A stretch of 64,000 bases of DNA. Source: Leifsonia sp052114085. Its GTDB lineage: Bacteria > Actinomycetota > Actinomycetes > Actinomycetales > Microbacteriaceae. Shown here in pieces: positions 1-7,808 of this stretch. Made by a program: the position numbers and the translations under genes. Numbering within the stretch: the stretch's first letter is position 1; each line of letters starts with the position of its first letter. The stretch spans positions 1,922,001-1,986,000 of the forward strand of contig NZ_JBFREB010000001.1 in the NCBI RefSeq assembly GCF_052114085.1, written 5' to 3'. Under the pieces are notes generated by a model. The model was not told the DNA's origin and searched no databases. It saw nothing but the letters and a program-made list of their open reading frames with translations.

Positions 1-855
1 GGAGTCCGCGGCCGCGGCCGAGATCTCCAGCCCGCGGTTCATCGGTCCAGGGTGCATCACAATGCTATCGGCCCGAAGCCGCCCCAGCCGTTCCTCGTCG
101 AGCCCCCAGCGGCGCGCATATTCGCGCGTGGTCGGGAAGAACGCTGCGTTCATCCGCTCCGCCTGGATGCGCAGCATCATCACGACGTCCGGCCCGGCGG
201 CGATCGCGTCGTCGAGGTCGTAGCCGACCTCGACAGGCCAGCCGGACACATCCACCGGCAGCAGCGTCGGAGGCGCGACCAGTGTGACGTGCGCGCCCAG
301 GGTGCGCAGCAGCCAGACATTGGAGCGGGCCACCCGGGAGTGCAGGATGTCGCCGACGATCGCGACACCGACCCCGTCGAGGTCTCTGCCGCGGGAGGCC
401 GTGCCATGGAGGCGACGACGCATCGTGAACGCGTCCAGCAGCGCCTGCGTCGGGTGCTCGTGGGTGCCGTCGCCGGCGTTGAGGATGCCCGCGTCGATCC
501 ATCCACTCGCCGCGAGGGTGTGCGGGGCGCCGGACGAGCCATGACGGATGACCACCGCGTCCGCGCCCATCGCTTGCAGGGTCTGGGCCGTGTCCTTCAG
601 GCTCTCGCCCTTGGAGACGCTGGAGCCCTTGGCGGAGAAGTTGATGACGTCGGCCGAGAGGCGCTTGGCGGCCGCCTCGAACGAGATGCGGGTGCGGGTC
701 GAATCCTCGAAGAACAGGTTCACCACCGTCTTGCCGCGCAGCGTCGGGAGCTTCTTGACCTCGCGCCCCTGCACGTCCGCCATGTCCTCGGCGACGTCGA
801 GCAGACGGATGGCCTCGTCGCGCGGGAGGTCGCGGGTCGAGAGCAGGTGCCTCAT
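1..855 (-). CDS. pyrB: Aspartate carbamoyltransferase, partial (3' end beyond window)
   Basis: This enzyme condenses carbamoyl phosphate with aspartate, the first committed step of pyrimidine synthesis. The window holds 285 codons starting with MRHLLSTRDL; the C-terminus lies beyond the left edge. The carbamoyl-phosphate signature STRTR is at residues 52-56 (context FEDSTRTRISFE) and the HPTQALLD motif at about 134-141, both typical of PyrB. The ATG overlaps the pyrR stop in ATGA, so the two are probably translationally coupled and share the PyrR-controlled leader. The amino-acid frame is intact throughout the visible part. Identification is firm; only full length cannot be judged. Confidence 0.96.
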   Translation of the reverse strand, partial: MRHLLSTRDLPRDEAIRLLDVAEDMADVQGREVKKLPTLRGKTVVNLFFEDSTRTRISFEAAAKRLSADVINFSAKGSSVSKGESLKDTAQTLQAMGADAVVIRHGSSGAPHTLAASGWIDAGILNAGDGTHEHPTQALLDAFTMRRRLHGTASRGRDLDGVGVAIVGDILHSRVARSNVWLLRTLGAHVTLVAPPTLLPVDVSGWPVEVGYDLDDAIAAGPDVVMMLRIQAERMNAAFFPTTREYARRWGLDEERLGRLRADSIVMHPGPMNRGLEISAAAADS

Positions 856-1436
856 GCGGTCTCACCCCCGGTCGCCTCGTCGTCGGCGGCCCCGGGCTCG
901 TCGATGGTCACCGACTCCTCGCCATCGACCTCGTTCAGCCGGACGAAGATGCGCTCGGACGCCGCCGACGGCAGGTTCTTGCCCACGAAGTCCGCCCGGA
1001 TGGGTAGCTCACGGTGGCCTCGGTCGACCAGCACCGCGAGGCGGACGGCGCGCGGACGGCCGAGGTCGCTGAGGGCGTCGAGCGCGGCCCGGATGGTGCG
1101 GCCCGAGAAGAGCACGTCATCGACCAGCACGACCGTCTTGCCGTCGATCGGGCCCGGCAGAGAAGTTGGTTGCGGGGTGCGGGTGGGATGCCGCGACAGG
1201 TCGTCCCGGTACATGGTCACGTCGAGTGCGCCGACGATCTCGGTCGGCGACGCGACCGCCGCCGGTTCGATGCGCTGGATGTTCTCGGCGATCCGCCGCG
1301 CGAGCACGACGCCGCGGGTCGGGATCCCGAGGATCACCAGGTCGTCCGTTCCCCGGTTGGACTCCAGGATCTCGTGGGAGATCCGAGTCAACGCCCGGGC
1401 TATGTCAGCCTGCTGCAGCACGGTTCGCGCTGTCAT
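852..1436 (-). CDS. pyrR: PyrR bifunctional pyr operon regulator / uracil phosphoribosyltransferase
   Basis: PyrR binds pyr mRNA in response to UMP and has weak uracil phosphoribosyltransferase activity. The 194-residue protein carries the PRPP-binding loop VLVDDVLFSGRT at residues 103-114 and the N-terminal DLVILGIPTRGV strand typical of the family. The C-terminal tail of about 20 residues is acidic and probably disordered. The ATG has a perfect AAGGAGG Shine-Dalgarno 5 bases upstream, which falls inside the leader hairpin. It overlaps pyrB by 4 bp. In mycobacteria PyrR represses translation by binding such a leader; the same mode is inferred here. Confidence 0.96.
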   Translation of the reverse strand: MTARTVLQQADIARALTRISHEILESNRGTDDLVILGIPTRGVVLARRIAENIQRIEPAAVASPTEIVGALDVTMYRDDLSRHPTRTPQPTSLPGPIDGKTVVLVDDVLFSGRTIRAALDALSDLGRPRAVRLAVLVDRGHRELPIRADFVGKNLPSAASERIFVRLNEVDGEESVTIDEPGAADDEATGGETA

Positions 1437-1439
1437 GCC

Positions 1440-1481
1440 GACCTCCTTCCCCGCCTCACAGGACGGCTATTAAAGGATGTC
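1440..1481 (-). promoter_or_regulatory. PyrR-binding leader hairpin covering the pyrR Shine-Dalgarno
   Basis: On the minus strand GACATCCTT (plus 1473-1481) pairs with AAGGAGGTC (plus 1440-1448), with one mismatch, so the ribosome-binding site lies in the lower stem. An upper stem carries the loop CTGTGA, which fits the PyrR hexaloop consensus CNGNGA, and the bulge TTTAA fits the UUUAA consensus. Both consensus elements are recalled from Bacillus and mycobacterial pyr leaders. The inferred effect is that PyrR-UMP stabilises the hairpin and blocks translation of pyrR-pyrB. Confidence 0.75.
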
Positions 1482-1533
1482 TACCTTGTTCCCACCCTAC
1501 CAGCACGCCCTCCCCCGCTCGCGCTCTCACAAG

Positions 1534-2247
1534 TCAGTTGTCGGCGAGGAACGCCGTGAACGCCTTCTTGTCGGTCACGCCGCCGGGATACTGCTTGCCG
1601 TTGACGAGCACGGTCGGCGTGCCCTTGATCGTGTCGAGGGCCTTCTTGCCATCGACCTCGATCGGGCCCTTCTGCGAGTTTGCCGTGTTGGCCTGCGCCC
1701 ACGCCTGGTACGGGCCGCTGTCGGACAGGCAGGAGGAGATGTCGCCGGCACCCGCATCGGCCGCACGCTTCGCGAGTTCCTTGTCGGTGAGGCCGGAGGA
1801 GTTCTCCTCAGGCTGGTCCGTGAACAGCGCCTGATAGAACGGCAGAACAGCGTTCTCATCCGTCACAGCAACGCAGGTCAGGGCAGCGGCCGCGCGCGTC
1901 GAGTACCCCGTGCCATTGGAGGCGGCGTCGAGGAAGGTGAGCGGGTGCAGTCGCAGAGTGATCGATCCGTCGTCCACCGCTCCCGCGAGGGTCGCACCGT
2001 TCGTCTGCTCGAACGCACCGCACACCGGGCACATCGCGTCGAACCAGATGTCGACCTTCTTCGCGCCGTCGCCGACAGTGATGAAGCCCCCGTCGAAGTC
2101 CACGGCGCCGTCCGTCCCTTTCGGTGGCGCATCCGTCGCCACGGGGACATTCGATGCTCCGCCCAGCAGCGAACACGCCGCCACGCCGGTCACCACGCCG
2201 ATGGCCAGGACGAGCGCAGCCGCGGCCCGGCGGAGCCGCCCGCTCAC
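1534..2247 (-). CDS. DsbA-like thioredoxin-fold lipoprotein
   Basis: A 237-residue exported thiol-disulfide protein. The GTG start overlaps the nusB stop in GTGA. Residues 1-24 form a lipoprotein signal (basic start, hydrophobic core, lipobox VAAC with Cys25), so the mature protein should be lipid-anchored outside the membrane. The redox motif CPVC is at residues 73-76 in the context WFDAMCPVCGAFE, and a GTPTVLVNG segment near the C-terminus supplies the cis-proline loop of DsbA/DsbG proteins. Two further cysteines lie in the helical insert. It probably oxidises or isomerises disulfides in exported proteins. Exact substrate and partner (for example VKOR) are not visible here. Confidence 0.82.
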   Translation of the reverse strand: MSGRLRRAAAALVLAIGVVTGVAACSLLGGASNVPVATDAPPKGTDGAVDFDGGFITVGDGAKKVDIWFDAMCPVCGAFEQTNGATLAGAVDDGSITLRLHPLTFLDAASNGTGYSTRAAAALTCVAVTDENAVLPFYQALFTDQPEENSSGLTDKELAKRAADAGAGDISSCLSDSGPYQAWAQANTANSQKGPIEVDGKKALDTIKGTPTVLVNGKQYPGGVTDKKAFTAFLADN

Positions 2248-2660
2248 GCGGTCCTGCTCTGCGCGATCTTGGCGAGCAGCCCGTTCACGAAACCAGCGGA
2301 GTCGTCGGTCGAGAGCACCGTCGCGGCCTCGACCGCCTCGGAGATCGCGACGCCCTCCGGCACCTCGTCGTTGAACAGCACCTCCCAGACGCCGATGCGC
2401 AGGATGGCGCGGTCGACGGCGGGCATGCGCGTGAGCGTCCACCCCTGGGCGTACGTCTCGATCTGCTCGTCGATCTCGTCCTGGTGTTCGATGACACCGT
2501 CGAGGATCTCGCGGGCGTAGAGCCAGGAGGCCTCACGCGACGGCTGCGTCGCTGCGCGTTCCGCCTCGGTCGCGAGCGCCTGACGGAGCGGCGTCTGCCG
2601 CAGGTCGGCGCTGTACAGCACGTCGAGCGCGCGCTTGCGCGCCTTCGTCCGAGCGCTCAT
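2244..2660 (-). CDS. nusB: Transcription antitermination factor NusB
   Basis: NusB works with NusE (S10) on boxA RNA in rRNA antitermination. The 138-residue product has the usual family length, an N-terminal SARTKARKRALDVLYSADLR segment and the C-terminal FVNGLLAKIAQ motif. It lies directly downstream of efp with no spacer (efp ends at the base before the nusB start side), the standard actinobacterial order efp-nusB-pyrR. All-alpha composition and acidic surface fit the family. The stop overlaps the following lipoprotein start by 4 bp. Confidence 0.96.
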   Translation of the reverse strand: MSARTKARKRALDVLYSADLRQTPLRQALATEAERAATQPSREASWLYAREILDGVIEHQDEIDEQIETYAQGWTLTRMPAVDRAILRIGVWEVLFNDEVPEGVAISEAVEAATVLSTDDSAGFVNGLLAKIAQSRTA

Positions 2661-3221
2661 CTAGTTGACGCGGCCGAGGTAGTCGCCCGTGCGGGTGTCG
2701 ACCTTGACCTTGGTGCCGGTCTCGAGGAACAGCGGGACCTGGATCTGGTAGCCGGTCTCGACGGTCGCCGGCTTCGTGCCGCCCGTGGAGCGGTCGCCCT
2801 GCAGGCCCGGCTCGGTGTACGTGATCTCGAGCACGACGGAGGCCGGGAGCTCGACGTACAGCGGCGATCCCTCGTGGAGCGCGACCGTGACGTTCTGGTT
2901 CTCGAGCATGAAGTTGGCGGCATCGCCGACGACAGCGCCCGGAATCGTGATCTGGTCGTAGTCGGACGTGTCCATGAAGACGAAGTCCGCGCCGTCCTGG
3001 TACAGGTACTGGTAGTCGCGGCGGTCCACGTTGGTGATCTCGATCTTGGCGCCCGCGTTGTACGTACGGTCGACGGTCTTCCCCGTCGTGACGTTCTTGA
3101 GCTTCGTGCGGACGAACGCGCCGCCCTTGCCCGGCTTGACGTGCTGGAACTCGATCACGCTCCAGAGCTGCCCGTCGATGCTGAGGACGACGCCGTTTCT
3201 GATGTCAGCGGTTGAGGCCAA
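2661..3221 (-). CDS. efp: Translation elongation factor P
   Basis: EF-P relieves ribosome stalling at polyproline stretches. The 186-residue protein shows the three-domain pattern; the tip of domain I is PGKGGA with Lys32 in the E-site loop. No epmA/B or rhamnosyltransferase gene is next to it; actinobacterial EF-P of the PGKGG type is reported to act unmodified, which I recall but cannot test here. The C-terminal TGDYLGRVN matches the family ending. It is followed without a gap by nusB. The aroQ-efp gap of about 100 bp holds a TAGAAT hexamer on the minus strand that could be a -10 for efp. Confidence 0.97.
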   Translation of the reverse strand: MASTADIRNGVVLSIDGQLWSVIEFQHVKPGKGGAFVRTKLKNVTTGKTVDRTYNAGAKIEITNVDRRDYQYLYQDGADFVFMDTSDYDQITIPGAVVGDAANFMLENQNVTVALHEGSPLYVELPASVVLEITYTEPGLQGDRSTGGTKPATVETGYQIQVPLFLETGTKVKVDTRTGDYLGRVN

Positions 3222-3325
3222 GAGGATGTTCCGTTCGTTCGGTGGGAAGATTCAGGTGGTCGCCGCGCTCCCTCAGGGGCGGCCCACGACGGGGCGCGCG
3301 CAGCGGCCCCACAAGATTCTAGACG

Positions 3326-3769
3326 TCAGCGCCCGTTTCGGCGAATGAACGCCAGGGCCAGCCGGTATGACTCGAAGCCGAACCCGGCGATGACGCCGGT
3401 CGCCACCGCGCTGATGACACTGGTGTGCCGGAACTCCTCGCGGGCGTGCGGATTCGACAGGTGCACCTCGATCACGGTGCCCCCGGCCTTCGTGACGAGG
3501 GAGACCGCATCCCGCAGCGCGAAGCTGTAATGCGTCCAGGCGCCGGCGTTCAGGATGACGGGGGCACCCGAGTCCGCGGCCTCGTGCAGCCAGCCGAGCA
3601 GCTCGCCCTCGTCGTCGGTCTGCCGGAGGTCGATGGCGTCGCCCTCGGCGTCTTCTTGCAGCAGCGCGCGGAGGTCGTCGAGCGTTCCCGAGCCGTAGAC
3701 GTCGGGCTCGCGCGTGCCGAGTCTGCCCAGGTTCGGGCCGTTGAGAACGAGAATGCCCGTCGTGGTCAT
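3326..3769 (-). CDS. aroQ: 3-dehydroquinate dehydratase, type II
   Basis: Converts 3-dehydroquinate to 3-dehydroshikimate. The 147-residue length and the motif LNGPNLGRLGTREPDVYG (catalytic Arg and Tyr) define the type II dodecameric enzyme; NAGAWTHYS and VHLSNPHAREEFRH supply the substrate-binding His and Arg. The start overlaps the aroB stop by 4 bp (ATGA), so it is the last gene of the aroE-C-K-B-Q run. After it comes the gap before efp. Confidence 0.97.
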   Translation of the reverse strand: MTTTGILVLNGPNLGRLGTREPDVYGSGTLDDLRALLQEDAEGDAIDLRQTDDEGELLGWLHEAADSGAPVILNAGAWTHYSFALRDAVSLVTKAGGTVIEVHLSNPHAREEFRHTSVISAVATGVIAGFGFESYRLALAFIRRNGR

Positions 3770-4845
3770 GAACCCACCTCCTGGTATGCGGCGAACAGCA
3801 AGCTCTGGTCCGGGCCGGCCAGCACGGTCGGGCGGCCCACATCGTCGAGCACGATGAAGCGCAGCATACTGCCCCGCGTCTTCTTGTCGCGCTGCATGGT
3901 CGCGAGCAGCGTCTGCCAGCGGCCGAGTGGATACGACACCGGCAGGGTGAGCGACTCCAGGATGCGGCGGTGCCGGTCCACGGCGTCGTCACCGAGGCGG
4001 CCGCTCAGGCGCGCCAGCTCGGCGGCGAACACCATCCCGACGGAGACCGCCGCGCCGTGCCGCCACTGGTAGCGTTCGGCGTGTTCGATCGCGTGGCCGA
4101 GCGTGTGACCGTAATTGAGGATCTCGCGCAGGCCCTGCTCCGTGAAGTCCTCCCCGACGACCCGTGCCTTGATGCCGATGGACAGTTCGACGAGTCTGCG
4201 GAACTCCGGCGACTCCGGGTCGGTCGCCCGCTCGACGTCCGCTTCCAGGGTGTCCAGGATCTCCGGCTCCGCGATGAAGCCGTACTTGACGACCTCGGCG
4301 AAGCCGGCGAGCAACTCATTGCGCGGGAGCGACGTGAGCGTGTCCAGGTCGCAGATCACGGCGGCAGGGGCGTAGAAGGCGCCGACCAGGTTCTTGCCCT
4401 CTGCCGTGTTGATGCCGGTCTTGCCGCCGACCGCCGCATCCACCATCCCCAGCAGCGTCGTCGGAACCTGGATGAGCTTCACACCGCGCAGCCAGGTGGC
4501 CGCAACGAAACCCGCGAGGTCGGTGACCGCTCCCCCGCCGAAGCCGATGACAGCGTCGGAGCGGGAGAAGTCGGCCTGGCCCATGATCTGCCAGAGGAAC
4601 GAGGCGACCTCGACGCGCTTGGCGGCCTCCGCATCCGGAATCTCCGCCAGCAGCACCTCGTACCGGTCGACCAGCGATTCGCGCAGTTCGGCTGCCGCCG
4701 CGCCCAACGTCGGCGGGTGCACGACCAGGACCTTCCGGACTCCGGTGCCGAGGAAGGGGGCGAGGTCGTAGCGCAGCCCACGCCCCACCAGGACGGGGTA
4801 GGGCTCCGTTCCCGAGACGACGATCTCGGTGGGTGCGTCGGTCAT
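3766..4845 (-). CDS. aroB: 3-dehydroquinate synthase
   Basis: NAD- and metal-dependent cyclisation of DAHP to 3-dehydroquinate, second step of the shikimate pathway. The 359-residue product starts MTDAPTEIVVSG; the frame stays open further upstream but that part overlaps aroK and has no homology-like pattern. The nucleotide-binding GGGAVTDLAGFVAATWLRG motif, the metal-binding NYGHTLGHAIE segment and HGAAVSVGM are all present. It overlaps aroK upstream and aroQ downstream by 4 bp each, so translation is probably coupled through the block. Confidence 0.97.
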   Translation of the reverse strand: MTDAPTEIVVSGTEPYPVLVGRGLRYDLAPFLGTGVRKVLVVHPPTLGAAAAELRESLVDRYEVLLAEIPDAEAAKRVEVASFLWQIMGQADFSRSDAVIGFGGGAVTDLAGFVAATWLRGVKLIQVPTTLLGMVDAAVGGKTGINTAEGKNLVGAFYAPAAVICDLDTLTSLPRNELLAGFAEVVKYGFIAEPEILDTLEADVERATDPESPEFRRLVELSIGIKARVVGEDFTEQGLREILNYGHTLGHAIEHAERYQWRHGAAVSVGMVFAAELARLSGRLGDDAVDRHRRILESLTLPVSYPLGRWQTLLATMQRDKKTRGSMLRFIVLDDVGRPTVLAGPDQSLLFAAYQEVGS

Positions 4846-5357
4846 GCGTGTCCTTCTTTCTCCGCGCCGGTGACCCAGGCGGCGATCTCCGCCACGATGG
4901 TGTCGATCGGCCGGGACGACGTGTCGGCGGTGTAGTCGGCGAGCGAGCGGTAGAGGTCGCTGCGCGACGCGACCAGTCGTTTCCACGACTCCAGGTCCGT
5001 CACCAGCGGACGCTTGCCGTTGGTGATGCGCTGGGCGATGGCCTCCGGGCGGACGGTGAGCAGCACCACCCGTGCTTCAGCGAGGTCGGCCTGAGTCTCC
5101 GGATCGAGCACGGCTCCGCCGCCGAGTGAGATGACGCCGGGCTCGCGGAGCGCCTGCGCCACCGCGGCGCGCTCGAGTTCGCGGAAGTACGGCTCGCCGT
5201 GGGCGGAGAAGATCTCGGGGATCGGCCCGTGCGCCGCGACCACGACGGCGTCGGTGTCGACGAACGGCAGACGGAGCCGTTTCGCGAGCTTCTTTCCGAC
5301 CCGTGACTTGCCCGCGGCCGGCGGACCGATGAGCGCGATGGTGTCCCGCGAGGTCAC
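4842..5357 (-). CDS. aroK: Shikimate kinase
   Basis: Phosphorylates shikimate at O3 using ATP. The 171-residue protein has Walker A GPPAAGKS at residues 11-18, the DTD substrate/Mg motif at 34-36 and the GGG loop at 79-81, all typical. The start is GTG (GTG ACC TCG), five bases downstream of the aroC stop; the gene overlaps aroB by 4 bp. The arginine-containing lid segment NGKRPLV is present. Nothing unusual in length or composition. Confidence 0.96.
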   Translation of the reverse strand: MTSRDTIALIGPPAAGKSRVGKKLAKRLRLPFVDTDAVVVAAHGPIPEIFSAHGEPYFRELERAAVAQALREPGVISLGGGAVLDPETQADLAEARVVLLTVRPEAIAQRITNGKRPLVTDLESWKRLVASRSDLYRSLADYTADTSSRPIDTIVAEIAAWVTGAEKEGHA

Positions 5358-5362
5358 GGCGC

Positions 5363-6571
5363 TCAGGCGTACGGAGCGCTCGTGCGCTCCGTCGTGAGGT
5401 TCTGCGGGATGCTGTCGAGGTAGCCGCGGAGGTTGCGTGCCGTCTCGGTGACGGAGTCGCCGCCGAACTTCTCGAGCACCGCGTTCGCCAGCACGAGGGC
5501 GACCATGGCCTCGGCGACCACGCCCGCAGCCGGGACGGCACAGACGTCGGACCGCTGGTGGTGCGCCGGCGCGGCCTCGCTGGTGGACACATCCACCGTG
5601 CGCAGCGCGTGCGGGATGGTCGCGATCGGCTTCATGCCGGCACGGACACGGAGCACGCCACCGGTGCTCATCCCGCCTTCCGTGCCGCCCGCCTTGTCGC
5701 TGGTGCGGACGATCGTGCCGTCCTCGGCCAGCAGCTCGTCATGCGCCTGCGAACCGCGACGGGTGGTGGTCAGGAACCCGTCGCCGATCTCGACACCCTT
5801 GATCGCCTGGATGCCCATGAGGGCGGCGGCGAGCTGCGCGTCGAGCTTGCGGTCCCAGTGCACGTGCGAGCCGAGTCCCGGCGGGAGGCCGTACGCGAGC
5901 ACCTCGACGACGCCGCCGAGCGTGTCGCCGTCCTTGTGGGCGGCGTCCACCTCCTCGACCATCCGCTCGGAGGTCGCGGGGTCGAAGCAGCGCAGCGGGT
6001 CGGCGTCGAGCGTGTCGACGTCGGACGGGCGCGGCAGCGGCGCGTCCTCCGGCACCCGGACAGGGCCGATCGCGAGCGTGTGACTGACCAGGGTGACGCC
6101 GAGCTCGTTCAGGAACGCCTTGGCGATCGCGCCCAGGGCGACGCGGGCGGCCGTCTCGCGGGCGCTGGCGCGCTCCAGGACGGGACGGGCTTCGTCGAAA
6201 CCGTACTTCTGCATCCCGACCAGGTCGGCGTGCCCGGGACGCGGACGCGTCAGCGGGGCGCCCCGACCGGAATCGAGGATGGCCGGGTCGACAGGCTCGG
6301 GGCTCATCACATCCACCCACTTGGGCCACTCGGTGTTGCCGACGCGCAGGGCGATCGGGCTGCCGAGGCTGAAGCCGTGGCGCACACCGCCGGAGATGTC
6401 CAGCGCGTCCTGCTCGAACTTCATACGCGCGCCCCGGCCGTAGCCGAGCTTGCGGCGCGCCAGGTCGCCGCGGATGGCGTCGAGAGACACCGGGACCCCG
6501 GCGGGAAGACCCTCCAGGACGGCGATGAGTTCGGGGCCGTGGGATTCCCCGGCGGTGAGCCAACGAAGCAT
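5363..6571 (-). CDS. aroC: Chorismate synthase
   Basis: FMN-dependent conversion of EPSP to chorismate, the last shikimate-pathway step. The 402-residue product begins MLRWLTAGESHGP; the family signatures RARASARETAARV-like (SARETAARVA) and TDKAGGTEGGMSTG-like (residues around 310-325) are present. It lies 40 bp downstream of aroE and 5 bp upstream of aroK. Open sequence continues upstream of this ATG but overlaps aroE, so the MLRW start is preferred. Confidence 0.97.
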   Translation of the reverse strand: MLRWLTAGESHGPELIAVLEGLPAGVPVSLDAIRGDLARRKLGYGRGARMKFEQDALDISGGVRHGFSLGSPIALRVGNTEWPKWVDVMSPEPVDPAILDSGRGAPLTRPRPGHADLVGMQKYGFDEARPVLERASARETAARVALGAIAKAFLNELGVTLVSHTLAIGPVRVPEDAPLPRPSDVDTLDADPLRCFDPATSERMVEEVDAAHKDGDTLGGVVEVLAYGLPPGLGSHVHWDRKLDAQLAAALMGIQAIKGVEIGDGFLTTTRRGSQAHDELLAEDGTIVRTSDKAGGTEGGMSTGGVLRVRAGMKPIATIPHALRTVDVSTSEAAPAHHQRSDVCAVPAAGVVAEAMVALVLANAVLEKFGGDSVTETARNLRGYLDSIPQNLTTERTSAPYA

Positions 6572-6611
6572 GCTTCGATTCTGGCACAATGCGCTGAAGC
6601 TACCCGCCCGG

Positions 6612-7808
6612 TCAGTCCTCCAGCGGGGCGCCCTGCTCGTCGATGCCGACCGCGTCCAGCATGGCCGCGAGAACCTCCGCCTCGTCCTGCAGCGGCTGGA
6701 GCGGGTCGCCCGAGACGAAGATCCGGACCTGCAGCAGCGCCTGGTGCGCCAGCATGGCGAGACCCGACACGACGCGGCCGCCCACCGACTCCCACTGGCG
6801 CGCCAGCGGAGTCGGCCAGGGCTCGTAGGCCACATCGAACAGCAGGGACCGGCGGCGGGTGGAGTCGGTGTACACGGCTTCCGTGATCGTGCCGCCCGGC
6901 AGGGTGCTGAGGACGACATCGGGGACGTCGAGCGAACGGTCCGCCTGCGAGAACGGACGGACCCGCACCCGGAGGCCGAGCTCGTTGGCGAGCGGGTCGA
7001 TCCACTCGCTGCGGGCGAGGTCGCGGACGTGCACGTCCACGCGCTCGGCGCCGAGCTCGGCGGCAGCCACCAGAGCCGACGCGGCCGTCGCTCCCCCGCC
7101 GAGGATGTGCACGTAGCGCGCGCCGTCGAGTCCGGCGGCGTGCAGGGCGCGGACGATCCCGGCGACATCGGTGTTGAAGCCCCGGAGGTTCTCGCCGTCG
7201 AGCAGGACGGTGTTCGCACCTCCGGTCTGACCGGCGATGCGGTCCGTCTCCGCGAGGAGTGGAAGGACGGCCTTCTTCAGCGGCATCGTCAGGGAGAGGC
7301 CGCGCCATTCAGGCCCGAGACCCTCGATGAAGTCCGGAAGCCCCTCCTCGGTGACGTCGACGGCCTCGTAGGACCAGTCGAGGCCCAGAGCGTCATAAGC
7401 GGCGCGGTGGAGCTCCGGAGACCGGGAATGTCCGATCGGCGAGCCCAGCACCGCGAGGCGGCGGCCGGGAGCTTTGGGCTTGCGCGGCTTCGCCGGCGTC
7501 TTGGCTGCAGCCTTGGCCGGGGCGGGCTTGGTCGCGACCGCGGCGTCCGCCTCGGGTTCGGCTTCGTCCTCCGGCTCTTCGCGCTCGGCGGCCTCCTCCG
7601 CCTCAGCGACGGCAGCCTCCTCGGCCTGCGCCTGGCGCTCCGCCTCGACGAGCTGCGCGATCCCGGCCTCCGCCGAGGCTTCCGACAGACCGTCCTCGAC
7701 GGCCGCCTCGCCGTCCACGACCTCGTCCGTCTCCGGCACCGCGTCGTCCTCGAGCACGATCGGCTCGGCCGCATCCTCATCGCGCGCACGCTTGCTGGAG
7801 TCACTCAT
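6612..7808 (-). CDS. aroE: Shikimate dehydrogenase with a long acidic N-terminal extension
   Basis: NADPH-dependent reduction of 3-dehydroshikimate. The enzyme domain begins only at about residue 117 (RRLAVLGSPIGHSRSPELH). It carries the catalytic Lys at about 178 (SLTMPLKKAV), the conserved Asn199 and Asp214 (GFNTDVAG), and a dinucleotide-binding GGGATA loop. Residues 1-90 are strongly acidic and rich in Glu and Ala, and 91-116 are Ala/Pro/Lys rich; both look disordered. Typical AroE is about 270 residues, this one 398. The ATG sits in the mltG stop (8-bp overlap), and no credible start codon lies just before the enzyme domain, so the extension appears to be translated. Confidence 0.92.
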   Translation of the reverse strand: MSDSSKRARDEDAAEPIVLEDDAVPETDEVVDGEAAVEDGLSEASAEAGIAQLVEAERQAQAEEAAVAEAEEAAEREEPEDEAEPEADAAVATKPAPAKAAAKTPAKPRKPKAPGRRLAVLGSPIGHSRSPELHRAAYDALGLDWSYEAVDVTEEGLPDFIEGLGPEWRGLSLTMPLKKAVLPLLAETDRIAGQTGGANTVLLDGENLRGFNTDVAGIVRALHAAGLDGARYVHILGGGATAASALVAAAELGAERVDVHVRDLARSEWIDPLANELGLRVRVRPFSQADRSLDVPDVVLSTLPGGTITEAVYTDSTRRRSLLFDVAYEPWPTPLARQWESVGGRVVSGLAMLAHQALLQVRIFVSGDPLQPLQDEAEVLAAMLDAVGIDEQGAPLED

